This document shows, one piece after another, positions 42,323-53,061 of a stretch of DNA of 64,000 nucleotides; position 1 is the first letter of the stretch, and the number at the start of each line of letters is the position of its first letter. Position numbers and translations under genes: made by a program. The notes under the pieces are model-generated. The model did not search any database, was not told the origin of the DNA, and was given only the letters and a program-made list of their open reading frames with translations. The stretch comes from Prostheceraeus crozeri (taxonomy: Eukaryota; Platyhelminthes; Polycladida; Euryleptidae), in assembly GCA_907163375.1 (NCBI GenBank), contig CAJQUW010007293.1, positions 282,001 through 346,000 on the forward strand, written 5' to 3'.

Positions 42323-43150
42323 TTAGAAACAACATATTTCAGCTACACTTTTATAATCCTCTTCATTTAGAATCTTCTTTTCTAACAGTCTTTTCAATAT
42401 AGCATGAATTTCATTGAAACTAGAATTATGTCCTTCTTTTATTGCAGATATTAAAATATTTAATCTATTTAGTATTTCTTGTGGATCATCTGGTAAAAAT
42501 ACAGTTGTTTCTGTTTTCTGTTTTTCAGATAAACCTTTTCCTACTTTAACTCCCGTTGATAATAAATTTTCTAATTGTGTATAACGTCTAAGAGATTTTG
42601 CTGCACCAACTCTGTCTAACATAGCTTTATATTTTATGAGATCTTCTACAGCATAATTATTTAAATCTGCTCCTCTTAAAATATCAACAAAATTTCTATC
42701 TAAATTAAAAGGAGATTTATCTGGTGAAAAAATTAAACCTCGAAAAGGTTGTGGAAATATTTCTTTTTGTCCGAGATAAAATCTAGGTATTGTTTTTCCA
42801 TCTATAAATGAAATAGAATGTTCAAATTGCATAGATTTTGGTAATTTCTTATTAATGTTTGATTCTAGTAATCCATAGTCATCTAATATAGTTTTGTGCT
42901 CTGGATCTGTTATATCAATTTGTTTATCATTATTTGTAAGTTCTTTTTCAAGAGTTTTAAATGGTTTCATAGTTTTCTCAAAATCAGTTTTTACTTGCTC
43001 GGTTTGTTGCATTTTTTCAAACATATCAGATTGAATACCAGCTTTTATCATTCTATGTTGAAGATGATTTTCTTTCATAATATTTCCTTGTTTTATTAAC
43101 TCTTCTAATTGTTTTATTCTTTTAAAATTATCAGCTCTAATTTTATCCAT
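42323..43150 (-). CDS. Conserved Polinton protein of about 275 residues
   Basis: The start at 43150 (MDKIRADNFKRIKQLEEL) is preferred over an upstream in-frame ATG because the recurring ATTTTAAAA signal precedes it. The coiled N-terminal third (to about residue 90) is followed by FIDGKTIPRFYLGQKEIFPQPF, PFRGLIFSPDKSPFNLDRNF and YAVEDLIKYKAML, then a helical C-terminus. It is a widespread but uncharacterised Polinton gene type, and a virion-internal role is plausible. Confidence 0.6.
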   Translation of the reverse strand: MDKIRADNFKRIKQLEELIKQGNIMKENHLQHRMIKAGIQSDMFEKMQQTEQVKTDFEKTMKPFKTLEKELTNNDKQIDITDPEHKTILDDYGLLESNINKKLPKSMQFEHSISFIDGKTIPRFYLGQKEIFPQPFRGLIFSPDKSPFNLDRNFVDILRGADLNNYAVEDLIKYKAMLDRVGAAKSLRRYTQLENLLSTGVKVGKGLSEKQKTETTVFLPDDPQEILNRLNILISAIKEGHNSSFNEIHAILKRLLEKKILNEEDYKSVAEICCF

Positions 43151-43271
43151 TTTTAAAATATAATATTTGAATTTTGTGGCAACATTGGAATACAGCAAAA
43201 ACATTTTATTGAACAAATTATTTTTTTATTGCTTTGTTGTTTGACATCTTTTCGTTTAAAGGTTTCTCGTT

Positions 43272-43979
43272 TTAAGTTTTGTTTAATAAAGTTTTGTTTA
43301 ATAAAGTTTTGCTTAAATTTTCGCTTAAAGTTTTTAGCTCTTCTAAAAAAGTTTTGTCATTTTCTTCATTAGAAATTTTAGCATCACTAGAAATTTTGCC
43401 ATCCTGTTTATTCTTATCATCAACTTTTTCGGACTGTAATTGAAAGGTTTGATTTACTTCATTAGCTATTTGATCAATTTTTTCAATCTCATCTAACGTA
43501 ATAACATTATCATCACATACTCTTTGAAAGTAGTAGTGTAATTTGTCATAAACTTCTTTAATATGTAAATGCTTAGTTTTTAATGATTTTCGTTTCTTAG
43601 TTATTAAAGATTTATCTAACATTGTAACAAGTGAAGTTGCAAAAACACCCGTACCTGTTAAAGCTGTAGCAACTACTGGAATTACTAAAACACCTGAAGA
43701 TATAACAATTGTTAAAGCACCTAAACTTATTGTTCAGAATATGCCAATTCCTTGTGTTACATTCTTAACTTTAGTCCATCTCTTTCTTAATTTTTTATAA
43801 TGCTCTAATCTTAATAATAATTGAGATTCCTTATCTTTCATATAACGTACTCTATCTTTGTGTTTTTCTTTGTTCATCTTTTCGATGTTTATCTTTTCAA
43901 TGTCCATTAAAGTAGAACTACGTTCATATGATAACGAAGGATATATTCTTGCGGTTTCTTCCACTTTTGTTTCTTCCAT
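43272..43979 (-). pseudogene. Putative virion membrane protein of Polinton 2 (broken copy)
   Basis: Orthologue of 8169-8846. MEETKVEETARIYPSL at the start lies within the terminal repeat. A Polinton 2-specific stretch (MDIEKINIEKMNKE) follows. The hydrophobic segment and the LLNKTLLNKT end are conserved. Broken. Confidence 0.55.
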
Positions 43980-44407
43980 TTTTAAGGAAATATTTTTAGT
44001 CACATGTTATATTTTAAAAACCTGAAAGATGGATAAAATTCATGAATTTAAAATTCTCAACTTTTATGATTTTCGGTGTCCTGGAACGGTCATGATTTTC
44101 AAGGTAAAAATTGTAATTTTCAAATTTGAGATTCTTAACTTTTCTGATTTTTTCGGTGTCCTGGAACGGTCATGATTTAAGCGAGAAAATTGTAATTCTC
44201 AAATTTGAGATTTTGAAAAATTTGAAAATTGGGTATTTTTAAAAACGTCCAAATTTATGAATTTAGGTCTTCGGCCACGTGAAATTTGAAGTCTACCTAA
44301 ATTTTTGAAATTTTTGAAATTTTGATTTTTTGAAAAACCCCGCAAAAGTGTGACATCCGGCGCAAGCGAAGCGAAGCGTCGCGCCGGATGTCACACTATA
44401 TACTACT
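43931..44407 (-). repeat. Right terminal inverted repeat of Polinton 2
   Basis: Inverted copy of 27716-28203 with few differences. Here the repeat continues into the functional start of the membrane-protein gene on the minus strand. Confidence 0.9.
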
Positions 44408-44413
44408 ATCGTT
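44408..44413. repeat. Right target-site duplication of Polinton 2
   Basis: ATCGTT directly after the right terminus, matching 27710-27715. Confidence 0.9.
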
Positions 44414-47400
44414 TCGAAATTTCAGTCTATCAGCTCATTAATTTATAATTCAGATCCACCTTACGCTTTACAACTATTACCGTGACGAATTTACCAATAT
44501 GATTTTATGAGGAATTCCATTGCTGCAATCCATGGTCATGTATTAGCTATTATACTAATTTGCGAAATTCAGCAATTTACTAAGAATTTCGAATTTCGAA
44601 CCCTTCCTATGATTTCCACAATGGTATAGTTACATTGTAACACGCTCTTACTTGCTTTGTATTCTTTTGTCTTGTCACGTCAGTGACTGACTGTGAGCGC
44701 TCATAATGTTTCTCAAAGATAGTGTTGAATTCCACATCAGTCAACAAGGATCCAGTTACCCATCCCTCCATTGCAAATGTGCTAAACAGATAATTAGATA
44801 ACTAACTAGTGATAATAGCTAGTAACATGCTTTCATCACAAAAAACTGAATTCTCCTCTCAGATAAGAGTAATTTGCCATGAATATCATGCAGATTGATC
44901 CAGTTTTCGCCGTGATACAAATAGTAATCGTCAGGCGGTATAGTAAAGTATCAGAAGATCGCATGTCTCAAAATTCTTTACTTCAATGCTTCATTTTTGC
45001 GGAACTCAGCACAGGTGTGGTATAGATCTATTTATTGTAGCTCCCAGACGCATTTGGTAAAACCTTCAGTGAAAATTCTTAATGGAATCATGCAAAACGA
45101 CTGGATTCTTATATATAACAACATCCAGACCGCTAAGTCCCTTCTCATACATTTGAAAGAACAGTTCTTTCCTTTGGATTAGTTGGTGTTCAGTCCTGCT
45201 TCATGGAAATATTAAAGAAACGATTAGAATTCCGAAAAGAAGAAGCTGGCTTTGGTTTCGTTTCTTTGATCGGTGATATGGAACTTTAAAGCGATCGATC
45301 GCTTACCTTCCCAAGTCGATGGTGATTAGAAACGGAGATTTCAGAAATGCATGGTTCTAAAATTTCAGTCAATTTGACAAACAATTTTTCTTTGCTCGAC
45401 AAGGTTGGGCAAAAACTACCCAATACAAGTTTTGGGCCAAAACTTCGGGTCAAAACCCAAGTTAAAATAAATGAATGAAATCAAGTAAACGAAGTGCATT
45501 CCTTGTATTTTGTGCTGACATAAAGATTCTTCTATGGGCCAAAATTCCTATTGGGCCTATGAGAAGTGTGGTATTAGTGGGAAACGATTTATTATTGCAA
45601 TAATTGTAATTAGTAGCCTAAGTGCTATGTCATAAAGTTTTCTTTCAATTTAACCCACACTGATATACTAACTAATTGAAGATCTTTGATTAAATTATGA
45701 TTGAGTTGCACATTGCTCATAGCAAAGCAATTGTTTTCATTTTATCATTCAGAAATATAAACAAGCTTGATAAATATTATAGCTGCGCAGTAAGTGCATA
45801 GTTAAACATATTTAGAATGCGAAATCGGAATGAATTTACTTTTGGATTAATGTTGGCTATCGCAGAAAGTTAAGGGTGCGAAGATAACTGCGAAGATGCA
45901 AAATATACGGAATATATAAAAATTCAATATGCACAAATGCAACAAAATACATGTAAGCTTACAGCAGATACAATATGTATGTACTTTCAATGCGCGGTAT
46001 TGTCAAGCCCAGAATAAAATAGCAAATAATCACAAGTATTTCATTTTTGAAATATTCTGTGATGAATCCAGTGGAAATTTGATAAAATATCAGAACTTTG
46101 TGCTATTATCCTGTATCTCTCCTGAGATTCCAATCAAAATATGAATTTTTGTAACTTGATCTGTATATATTCAGCATTAATGGAAAGCCCAAGTTTTGTA
46201 TCATTCACCCAAGGTCGACCCAAAACCCAAGGTCCAACCTTGCGCTCGATATCCCTCCTCATAATACATTCAGTTATGTCTTCTCCCAATGCGTCTGTCT
46301 TCACTAATCCCTCAAATATGCGTTTTCTGTTAACTTCGTTCATCAAAGGAATTATCCCCATTGTGAGAGACGTAATCACCTCATTCTTCGACGATCGAAT
46401 CAATGCCCGAATTTCAGACAATAACGGAATTTGATTTTCTTTCTCTTACATATAATGGAATGGGTATGAGCCCAGAATAGGTTCACCATGCGCACACGCC
46501 ACGTCATGAAAAAATTCATGCAATTGCATCTGTTTAATATTAATTACTATTATTATATTGATCTCATTCAAAAATGTGAGGTTCCACGTACCCGGGTCGC
46601 TATGATTGAAAATATGAAAGAATACCTTCTTCTTCGGGTACGGTATGTATATTAAATAAAAATTACAAATTTTTCCTGACGTTTCGCCGTCCGGCTTGGT
46701 CGCAGGAATCGAAGAAACTGTTGTACAGAACAGAATACAATTCATGAGGATGGCATGATATTGATTTAATCCTAGATAAATTGCTATTAGACCTGTTAAA
46801 CATAAGATACACAACCGTATAAAATTATTCATGTACTCCTATAATACTGCTATTTACAATCTAAGTATACTGATGCTGTATCACTACAAATAAGACAAAG
46901 AATACTAAAATGAAGTTAAGAAAAATGCTGGAGAAAGAAACCTGGTTCATGAGACATTGGTCAGCTTCTTCCCGGTGCATCCATTCATTAATTGATCAGG
47001 CTGGATTTCGTTGATGTACAGCGACTCAAGAAAAATACGTCGAGAATAGTTATGGACGTTTGAGTGAATTATCTCCCATTGAATGTTGACCTGACTATGG
47101 GGATGCTCCACGTGGAAATGGTCACACACAGCCAGTGGCGGCTCGTGACATTTGGTCCAGGTGGTGCATAAGCATGAAATTTTTACATAATCAAAAATCT
47201 AGTCTAAAAGGATCTTATTTTATAAATGAAAAGCAAATAATATGTTAGCAACATGCTATACATGTGTAAGTCTATGTCACTGCATTTCGTTACACGGTTG
47301 AAGTAACATTTTGTCTATTCATGGACTGATCGCTGGTGCTAATCTCACATCACCACACTCAGTAAAAAGGGAATCACAATGCATTGTCTTTGCATTGTGG

Positions 47401-47447
47401 TATTCTTACCGACAAACAAAAGTTTATTCTAGTTTCATGAACTAGAA
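44414..47447. other. Host intergenic DNA, no recognised gene
   Basis: 3 kb of AT-rich host sequence. Open frames are short and overlap on both strands. Near 46676-46712, TTTCCTGACGTTTCGCCG...GGTCGCAGGAA forms an inverted structure resembling a degenerate hammerhead motif. GCCAGTGGCGGCTCGTGA near 47130 looks like a transposon end, but no partner end was found. Confidence 0.5.
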
Positions 47448-48050
47448 TGGTAATGGTCAAAAGACCGTTAGACTAGTAATGGTCAAAAGACCGTTCCAGG
47501 ACACCATAAAATCAAAAAATTAGTACTTTTAAAAACGACATAAATTTATGAATTTAGTCCCTTTTTCAGGTTTTTAAGACATAAATTCATGAATTTAGTC
47601 CATTCAAAAAGTACCATTTTTTCAAAAAATGGTATTTTTAAAAACAACATAAATTCATGAATTTGAACCCTTTTTCAGGTTATGAAGACCTAAATTCATA
47701 AATCGGCTAAAGCCAGAGGAGCTTCGCTCCGATTTGGGTGTTTTTAAAAATACCCAATTTTTCAAATTTTTCAAAATCTCAAATTTGAGAATTACAATTT
47801 TCACCCCCAAAATCATGACCGTTCCAGGACACCGAAAATCATAAAAGTTAAGAATCTCAAATTTGTGAATTACAATTTTTACCTTGAAAATCATGACCGT
47901 TCTAGGACACCGAAAACCCGGACACCGAAAATCATAAAAGTTGAGAATTTCAAATTCATGAATTTTATCCATCTTTCAGGTTTTTAAAATATATCATGTG
48001 ACTAGCGAACCGAAGGTTCAGGGCTTCGCCGTTAAAAATATTTCTTTAAA
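47448..48050 (+). repeat. Partial terminal repeat of Polinton 3
   Basis: Repeated units of GACCGTTCCAGGACACC with CATGAATTT and TTTTTCAGGTTTT match the inner part of the Polinton 2 inverted repeat. Two paired-hairpin elements are embedded: GGCTAAAGCC with GGAGCTTCGCTCC (47705-47730), and GAACCGAAGGTTC with GGGCTTCGCC (48007-48030). Confidence 0.75.
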
Positions 48051-48180
48051 AATGGAAGGAACTTCAGAAATGGATGAAACAAAAGTGGAAGGAACTTCAG
48101 AAATGGAAGGAACCTCAAGAATATATCCTTCGTTATCTCAATTAAAAACAGGTGAAATGGTTCTCAATTATTATTAAGAT
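48051..48180 (+). pseudogene. Start fragment of the membrane-protein gene (Polinton 3)
   Basis: Begins MEGTSEMDETKVEGTSEMEG, an expanded version of the METKVEE start of the other elements, and reaches RIYPSLSQLK before similarity is lost. It is a remnant attached to the terminal repeat, as on the non-coding side of Polinton 1 and 2. Confidence 0.6.
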
Positions 48181-48875
48181 TAGAGCACTATGATAAATTA
48201 AGAAGACGCAATTATTACTTAGTCATTCTTCGTTATTGTATGCTCAACATTATTTAAAGTACTAATTGTGTGAAGTAGAAGATCATTGTAACTCATAAAC
48301 TCAAAATTATTCAATGAACCCGTACACTGGCTGATAATTGAAGAGAGAGACAGAGATTGAAGAGAGAGAAACATCTAGCAGCTTTTCCCTAAAATTATGT
48401 TGAACAGCGCAATCATTTGTCATTTCAATTTACCCATCGGTAAACTTTTGGCATTTCAACTTACGCGTGCGTAAAGTTTTGACATTTCAATTTACCCCTA
48501 CGTAAATTATTTTCAGAATCTGTTTTCAAAATCTATTTTCAAAATCCATTTGCAAAGTCTATTTTCAAATTCAGTTTTAGAAATCGATTTGCAAAATTCA
48601 TTTAGCGTTTGCCAAACACATACGGGTAGTAAAGTACTTCCCATTGTGAAGACATGAATAGATTAAGCACATAAGAGTGCATTGACAATAAAAGCAAATG
48701 ACAATAAAATTCTTCTTCTAAATTTAGAACGCATAGACGGCGACATGCGGGATAGTTGTTATGGCAATTTTAAACAATCATTTTAACGATGAAACATATT
48801 TTACAAATGAAGTTCATGAAGAAAATTGAAATATATAAAACAATATAGATTAGAATAATTATAATATAATCATTT
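48181..48875. other. Non-coding spacer with short hairpin repeats
   Basis: No gene. Three tandem units of about 32 bp (48417-48515) read CATTTCAATTTACCCATCGG-like and each holds a small hairpin (TTTACCCATCGGTAAA, TTACGCGTGCGTAA, TTTACCCCTACGTAAA). This spacer differs from that of Polinton 1 and 2. Confidence 0.6.
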
Positions 48876-48983
48876 CAAAATCGAATAAGTAGTAAGGAAA
48901 GACATCATTAGAGAACAGTTTTAAATCAATACCCCCTCCCTTCTGTCTTCTAGGGGTCCCTTAAGAAATTTTTTTATTATAAA

Positions 48984-49445
48984 ATGAGCAACATAAATGA
49001 GTTTTTTAAATTATATGGAACACAAACGACAACGAATTTCGACCTAAAGGAAATCGCAAATCAATTAGGAATAAAGAATTTTCATGTTCTAATGAGAAAC
49101 GAATTACAATTCCTAAAAAATAGGCCATCAGGAACCTTCAGTTCCCGGAACAAAGTTCCATCAATAGCTGTAAATTTCATAACGAATCTTCACACTTCAG
49201 ACCAAAACGGCGTACATTGGTCAGCAGGTATCTTTAGTAAAAACGGAGATAATTATTATTTTGACTCATACGGGCTTCCACCTACAAATGAAGTAAAAGA
49301 ATTACTTGGAACGGGAACATACAATACGTTTCAAATTCAAAAACCAGGAACAACTTATTGTGGACAATTATGTCTTTATGTTTTATTTAAATTACAAAAA
49401 GGAGTACCATTTCTAGATATTATGTTAGAGTTAAACAATCTATAA
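48984..49445 (+). CDS. PRO: Adenovirus-type maturation protease of Polinton 3
   Basis: Open frame of 153 codons starting after TTTTTTTATTATAAA. The catalytic His is in GVHWSAG (residue 78), Asp in YYFDSYG (94), and Cys in TYCGQLC (126), with a Gln-containing FQIQKPG before it, matching the adenain/Ulp1 order. It would cleave capsid-associated precursors such as the pX-like protein during maturation. A 12-residue hairpin-derived insert (residues about 49-60) lies before the conserved NFITNLH strand. It is convergent with the PLA2-integrase gene. Confidence 0.9.
   Translation: MSNINEFFKLYGTQTTTNFDLKEIANQLGIKNFHVLMRNELQFLKNRPSGTFSSRNKVPSIAVNFITNLHTSDQNGVHWSAGIFSKNGDNYYFDSYGLPPTNEVKELLGTGTYNTFQIQKPGTTYCGQLCLYVLFKLQKGVPFLDIMLELNNL
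49131..49159. repeat. Paired-hairpin element inside the protease gene (Polinton 3)
   Basis: GGAACCTTCAGTTCC (49131-49145) and GGAACAAAGTTCC (49147-49159). With flanking bases the insertion is 36 bp relative to Polinton 1, and ATCA-like triplets on both sides suggest a short target duplication. Confidence 0.85.
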
Positions 49446-49479
49446 CTCAAGCGAAGCTAGCTAAAGCGCCACCTAAAGG

Positions 49480-50799
49480 TTAAAGCTCTGTTTTCTGTAA
49501 TTCATTTTGATAAAAACGACCTCTGATATCCTCATTATCTAAATCTTTAATTTCATAAGTAATCGGATAAGTTTTATTTATTTTGCAAACTTCAAATATT
49601 TCTTTAGTCCAATAACCAACAAAGCCTTTTTCAAATTTATTCTTATATTTAAATATTCTAACTCTATCTCCAATTTTAAATTTCGGCTTAAGTTTCTGCA
49701 AATTCGGATTACTCTCATTGGAATAATTATTCTCGAATATTTTCTTTCGTATTAAATCAGGGTCGTCAGAAGCATTCTTTGGAGTTTCTTCAATACCAGA
49801 ATGAACTTTATTATTGTACTGCTCTACAATTCCTGGTAATATTTTTAACCATTTCTGATTTCCTTGCTGAGTAAATTTCTTGAAAATTTTATTTTTTAAC
49901 GTCCGATTGAATCTTTCTATCACTATAGCTTTTCCTGCGTTTTCAGTTGAATAAACAGTTTCAAATAGTGGCTGAACATTTCTTTTATAAAATTCCGACC
50001 CTTTATCAACAAACAATTTTTTTGGCTTTCTATTACTTTCTTTAAAGATTTCTTCAAACGCATATTTAACTGAAAGACCACTTTTATTTTTTAAAGGCTT
50101 TACCCAAGCATATCGTGTATATAAATCTATAACTGTCAATGCGTATTTGTAGTCCCTTTCATTCGGCATATGAATAAGATCAGCACTCCAAATATCATCT
50201 TTATTAAATACTTTTACTTTCAATAAATATTTCGGCTTTCTGTATTCCTTATGAATTTCAGATGCATAAACGTCTGAATTATGATTTTCATTTAAACCCT
50301 GACCGAATAATATTTTAGCTTGTAAAGCTTTCTTAACAAACATTCTTTCAATTTTTTCTCTAAATGTAGGATTCTGAATACTATCTAATTCTTGAATCAT
50401 CTTCTTATCAGCTGCATGACGAGAACTTAGATCATGATTTCGATAAGCTAAATCATGCCTGTAAGCGGCGGCATCTACTCTATTTATCGGTTCTTCACCT
50501 GGTTTCGGATTATTATTCTCATCTAGTCTTATATCTAATCGAGTTCCTGGACCAGTATATGAATGACCAGGAAGATGTTTTTCTTTCGAATATTTACTCC
50601 AAATAAAGCCAGGAAAGTTTTCTAATGTTTTTTGTATGTCACCACCGTAGGTAGTAGCCAAACTTTGTTTGTCGTCGTTATCTTCATAAATTTTACAATT
50701 TGAGTTTTTATTTTTGTTTAATAGATAATTTAATAAATCTAAATTAGCAATTTTTAATTTAATTAAATTTTCTGAATTTGTGGAATTTGCGGTATCCAT
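49480..50799 (-). CDS. Phospholipase A2-integrase fusion protein
   Basis: One open frame of 439 codons holds two enzymes. Residues 60-140 carry a parvovirus VP1-type phospholipase A2: calcium-binding loop SYTGPGTRLD (80-89) and the catalytic His-Asp of DAAAYRHDLAY (109-119). In parvoviruses this domain breaches the endosome membrane during entry. Residues 200-300 carry the integrase core with Asp207 (WSADLIHM), Asp265 (FVDKGSEFY) and Glu295 (VIERFNRTLKN), matching the Polinton integrase pattern YSTENAGK..V.ERF. Residues 373-430 (FKIGDRVRIFKYKNKFEKG) look like an SH3-type DNA-binding tail. The same joined order in the broken copies of Polinton 1 and 2 argues against a chance fusion. Confidence 0.9.
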   Translation of the reverse strand: MDTANSTNSENLIKLKIANLDLLNYLLNKNKNSNCKIYEDNDDKQSLATTYGGDIQKTLENFPGFIWSKYSKEKHLPGHSYTGPGTRLDIRLDENNNPKPGEEPINRVDAAAYRHDLAYRNHDLSSRHAADKKMIQELDSIQNPTFREKIERMFVKKALQAKILFGQGLNENHNSDVYASEIHKEYRKPKYLLKVKVFNKDDIWSADLIHMPNERDYKYALTVIDLYTRYAWVKPLKNKSGLSVKYAFEEIFKESNRKPKKLFVDKGSEFYKRNVQPLFETVYSTENAGKAIVIERFNRTLKNKIFKKFTQQGNQKWLKILPGIVEQYNNKVHSGIEETPKNASDDPDLIRKKIFENNYSNESNPNLQKLKPKFKIGDRVRIFKYKNKFEKGFVGYWTKEIFEVCKINKTYPITYEIKDLDNEDIRGRFYQNELQKTEL

Positions 50800-50870
50800 T
50801 TTTAAAGATAAAAAACTTTTAAAAGATAAAATAAAAGTTTTACCGAATCGGAGCGAAGCTCCTCAGGTTA

Positions 50871-51413
50871 TTACCTTATCATACTAGGACTTAGATATAT
50901 TCCAGAACCATCTTTAGTTTCTTTAATTTCAATTAAATCATCAACATTGTGGAGAATATTTTTAAGAACTCGTTTTCCTTCATCAACTAATTTTAATTTA
51001 CTAATAAAATTATCTACTACTCCTTTTCCTTCGGGCGAAGCCCTGGAAGACATCTCCGTTGACCCATGAACCGATGCCCCTTCTCCCCTAGCAACTTTTT
51101 CTAACTCTCTATTATGTCGTTTTTGTTCTTCTAATACTGCCTTCTCTGATTTATTTTTATTTACTGCTTGGACAATACCAGCTGTCCCACCTGCAACACT
51201 TCCTGCTGCAGCTATGCCACCTATTATTAGTGGAATTAATGGGAGAATCCCGCCATTCTTTTCTTCTTGTAATTGAATATTCTCTATCATTGGTTTACTT
51301 ATGTAATACTTTTTTTTGTTAATCGTAATAGTTTTAGGGGTATTTTTGTCAACAATATTACGTAATTTTAATTCAACAGTTTTATTATTAATATTACTTT
51401 TCGCTTGCGACAT
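50871..51413 (-). CDS. pX-like hydrophobic core protein, copy A (Polinton 3)
   Basis: Open frame of 180 codons. Compared with the 159-codon version of Polinton 2 it has an extra segment after KVARGEG (ASVHGSTEMSSRASPEGKG) contributed by a paired-hairpin element, and one more Asn near the start. The hydrophobic segment LPLIPLIIGGIAAAGSVAG and the end IYLSPSMIR are intact. It differs from copy B by one residue (KAVLEEQ against KAALEEQ). Confidence 0.65.
   Translation of the reverse strand: MSQAKSNINNKTVELKLRNIVDKNTPKTITINKKKYYISKPMIENIQLQEEKNGGILPLIPLIIGGIAAAGSVAGGTAGIVQAVNKNKSEKAVLEEQKRHNRELEKVARGEGASVHGSTEMSSRASPEGKGVVDNFISKLKLVDEGKRVLKNILHNVDDLIEIKETKDGSGIYLSPSMIR
51033..51078. repeat. Paired-hairpin element inside pX-like gene, copy A
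   Basis: GGGCGAAGCCC (51033-51043) and a longer palindrome GACATC...GATGCC (51049-51078). The same block, duplicated, lies at 53607-53652. The pX-like genes of Polinton 1 and 2 lack it. Confidence 0.88.
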
Positions 51414-51611
51414 TTTTAATAAAAAATTTTAAGTTAAGAATTTAAAGTTATCAAAAAATTTAAATCTATTCTAGTTATGAAAAATTTTTAGTTAAGAATT
51501 TTTAAGTTAACAAAAATTTTAATCTATTCTAGTTATGAAAAAAATTTTAATTAACCTATCGGAGCAAAGCTCCTCTGGCTTTAGCCGATCGGACCAAAGG
51601 TCCTCAGGTTA

Positions 51612-52946
51612 CTAACCTATCCTAACCATCTTTCCATTAAGAATTTCAATAGAATATTTTGCATCTTCTAGCAGTAAACCATAAGCCATCAATGAAGTTG
51701 TGGAATCTTTCTTTTCAATATTAATTGTTACATCACAACCATTTTTAATAATATCTTCTGATTGTGCACTTAAATCGAAGCAGAAAATTGGATATAAATG
51801 TCTCCAATCTCCAGGAGTTAATTGTGGTTCAACTCCAAATTCTATACAAAGATTTCTATAAGAATCATATCCTTCCATAAATTGATTATTGGTATCATCG
51901 AATCTTAATGGATCAATTGGATATCGAGTTTGATTTAATGAAACTTGTAAACTTCGAATTGTATTAATATGGAAGATATTATTGTTCTTATAAAAACTTG
52001 GAGAATTATTTCTTTGAAATGTTAGTAATAAATATCTTGGAGTATTCGCAGTTCTAGTAAAATGCCAGTTAAATCTTTGTTCGGAAAAAGTTACTGAACT
52101 AGCAGTTCTCTTTAGAAAATTAACTGGAATTGGTTTGTTAGTATTTAATCTTTTTGCAATAGCTGTTTCAACCTCTAAACTAGGAGTAATATGCTTAATC
52201 CACCATTCAAGTCTATCAATTTTTAAATATGCTTTTTTCCCAGTCTTACCAAAAAAGATTAATTCATTATTTGCTGTACGATGAATTATTAATTTAAATT
52301 TTAATTGATATGATATTTTATCATAATCTAAATATCCGAATAATGGAGACAATGACCAATTTACTGTCTGTTTACTTTTTTTGTTAAATTCACGTCTTTC
52401 TTTATATGCTTCATTATTTGTTTTATTTAAATGTTTTGCAATATTTTCTACATCTTTCGCAATTCCTGCGGCATCTGTTCCAGCGTGAGTTAAATCATCA
52501 ATAATTATACCATCATTAGTATCAGGAAACCAACCTTCGATTTCATACTTTTTATTATTTTCACCAATTGTTATAAATCTAAGCATTGTATCAATTACAC
52601 CTGGGGAATCACTTATTGTTTCTATATTTTGAGTTGCAACATCTAAACGCATTTGTGTAAATAAACTTGGGAAAAAATTATTCTCTAGTGTAATATTATC
52701 GGTATCTGGTAATGGTGTTGTAAAATTAGCATCACTATATAAAGAATATTCGCAGTGTAAAAATGAATCAGGTAAATATAAATAACTCTGCTGATTATCA
52801 ACTTCAAAGATTAAATCTCCTCCAGTGTTTACTCTACTGGAAGATCCGGGATTCATAGCAATTCTTATATAGTCATTCTTTTTTTGATTGTAACTGGTGA
52901 ACGGGGGATCATCTAATCTAAATTTATTTTCGATAAGCGAAGACAT
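51612..52946 (-). CDS. MCP: Major capsid protein, copy A (Polinton 3)
   Basis: Open frame of 444 codons with all family landmarks (SPGVIDTMLRF, GWFPDTNDG, RLEWWIKHITPSLE). It differs from Polinton 2 by scattered substitutions such as FYKNNNIFH for FDKNNNLFH. The TTTTTATAAAA start signal is present. Paired-hairpin elements (GGAGCAAAGCTCC, GGACCAAAGGTCC) lie just after the stop. Confidence 0.95.
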   Translation of the reverse strand: MSSLIENKFRLDDPPFTSYNQKKNDYIRIAMNPGSSSRVNTGGDLIFEVDNQQSYLYLPDSFLHCEYSLYSDANFTTPLPDTDNITLENNFFPSLFTQMRLDVATQNIETISDSPGVIDTMLRFITIGENNKKYEIEGWFPDTNDGIIIDDLTHAGTDAAGIAKDVENIAKHLNKTNNEAYKERREFNKKSKQTVNWSLSPLFGYLDYDKISYQLKFKLIIHRTANNELIFFGKTGKKAYLKIDRLEWWIKHITPSLEVETAIAKRLNTNKPIPVNFLKRTASSVTFSEQRFNWHFTRTANTPRYLLLTFQRNNSPSFYKNNNIFHINTIRSLQVSLNQTRYPIDPLRFDDTNNQFMEGYDSYRNLCIEFGVEPQLTPGDWRHLYPIFCFDLSAQSEDIIKNGCDVTINIEKKDSTTSLMAYGLLLEDAKYSIEILNGKMVRIG

Positions 52947-53061
52947 TTTTATAAAAAATAATTTGACTTTTTGTTTTTCTCACAGATAGAAAAAAAATTT
53001 TTATTAAATATAATTTTAGAATTTTACTAAATATAATTTTAGAATTTTACTAAATATAATT

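Larger units (their letters stand above)
27716..44407 (-). mobile_element. Polinton 2 (Maverick), complete ends, broken
   Basis: A 16,692-bp element flanked by the hexamer ATCGTT at 27710-27715 and 44408-44413, with AGTAGTATATAG termini. The capsid-side genes run on the minus strand, so the element is reversed relative to Polinton 1. Its gene order is the same except that the polymerase is an unrelated lineage on the opposite strand. Many genes are open (major capsid, minor capsid, ATPase, fibre-like, pX-like, hydrophobic, 275-residue protein). Broken overall, with about ten breaks, mostly in polymerase, protease and integrase. Confidence 0.95.

Noticed and set aside
46134-46434. Overlapping 95- and 97-codon frames on both strands
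   Set aside because: Mutually antisense, no motif; one is a shadow at best and neither can be supported.
47126-47175. GCCAGTGGCGGCTCGTGA resembling a DNA-transposon terminus
   Set aside because: No matching inverted end, target duplication or transposase found within the window.
47655-47972. 105-codon minus-strand frame in the Polinton 3 left end
   Set aside because: Made of repeated terminal-repeat units, with no protein-like composition.
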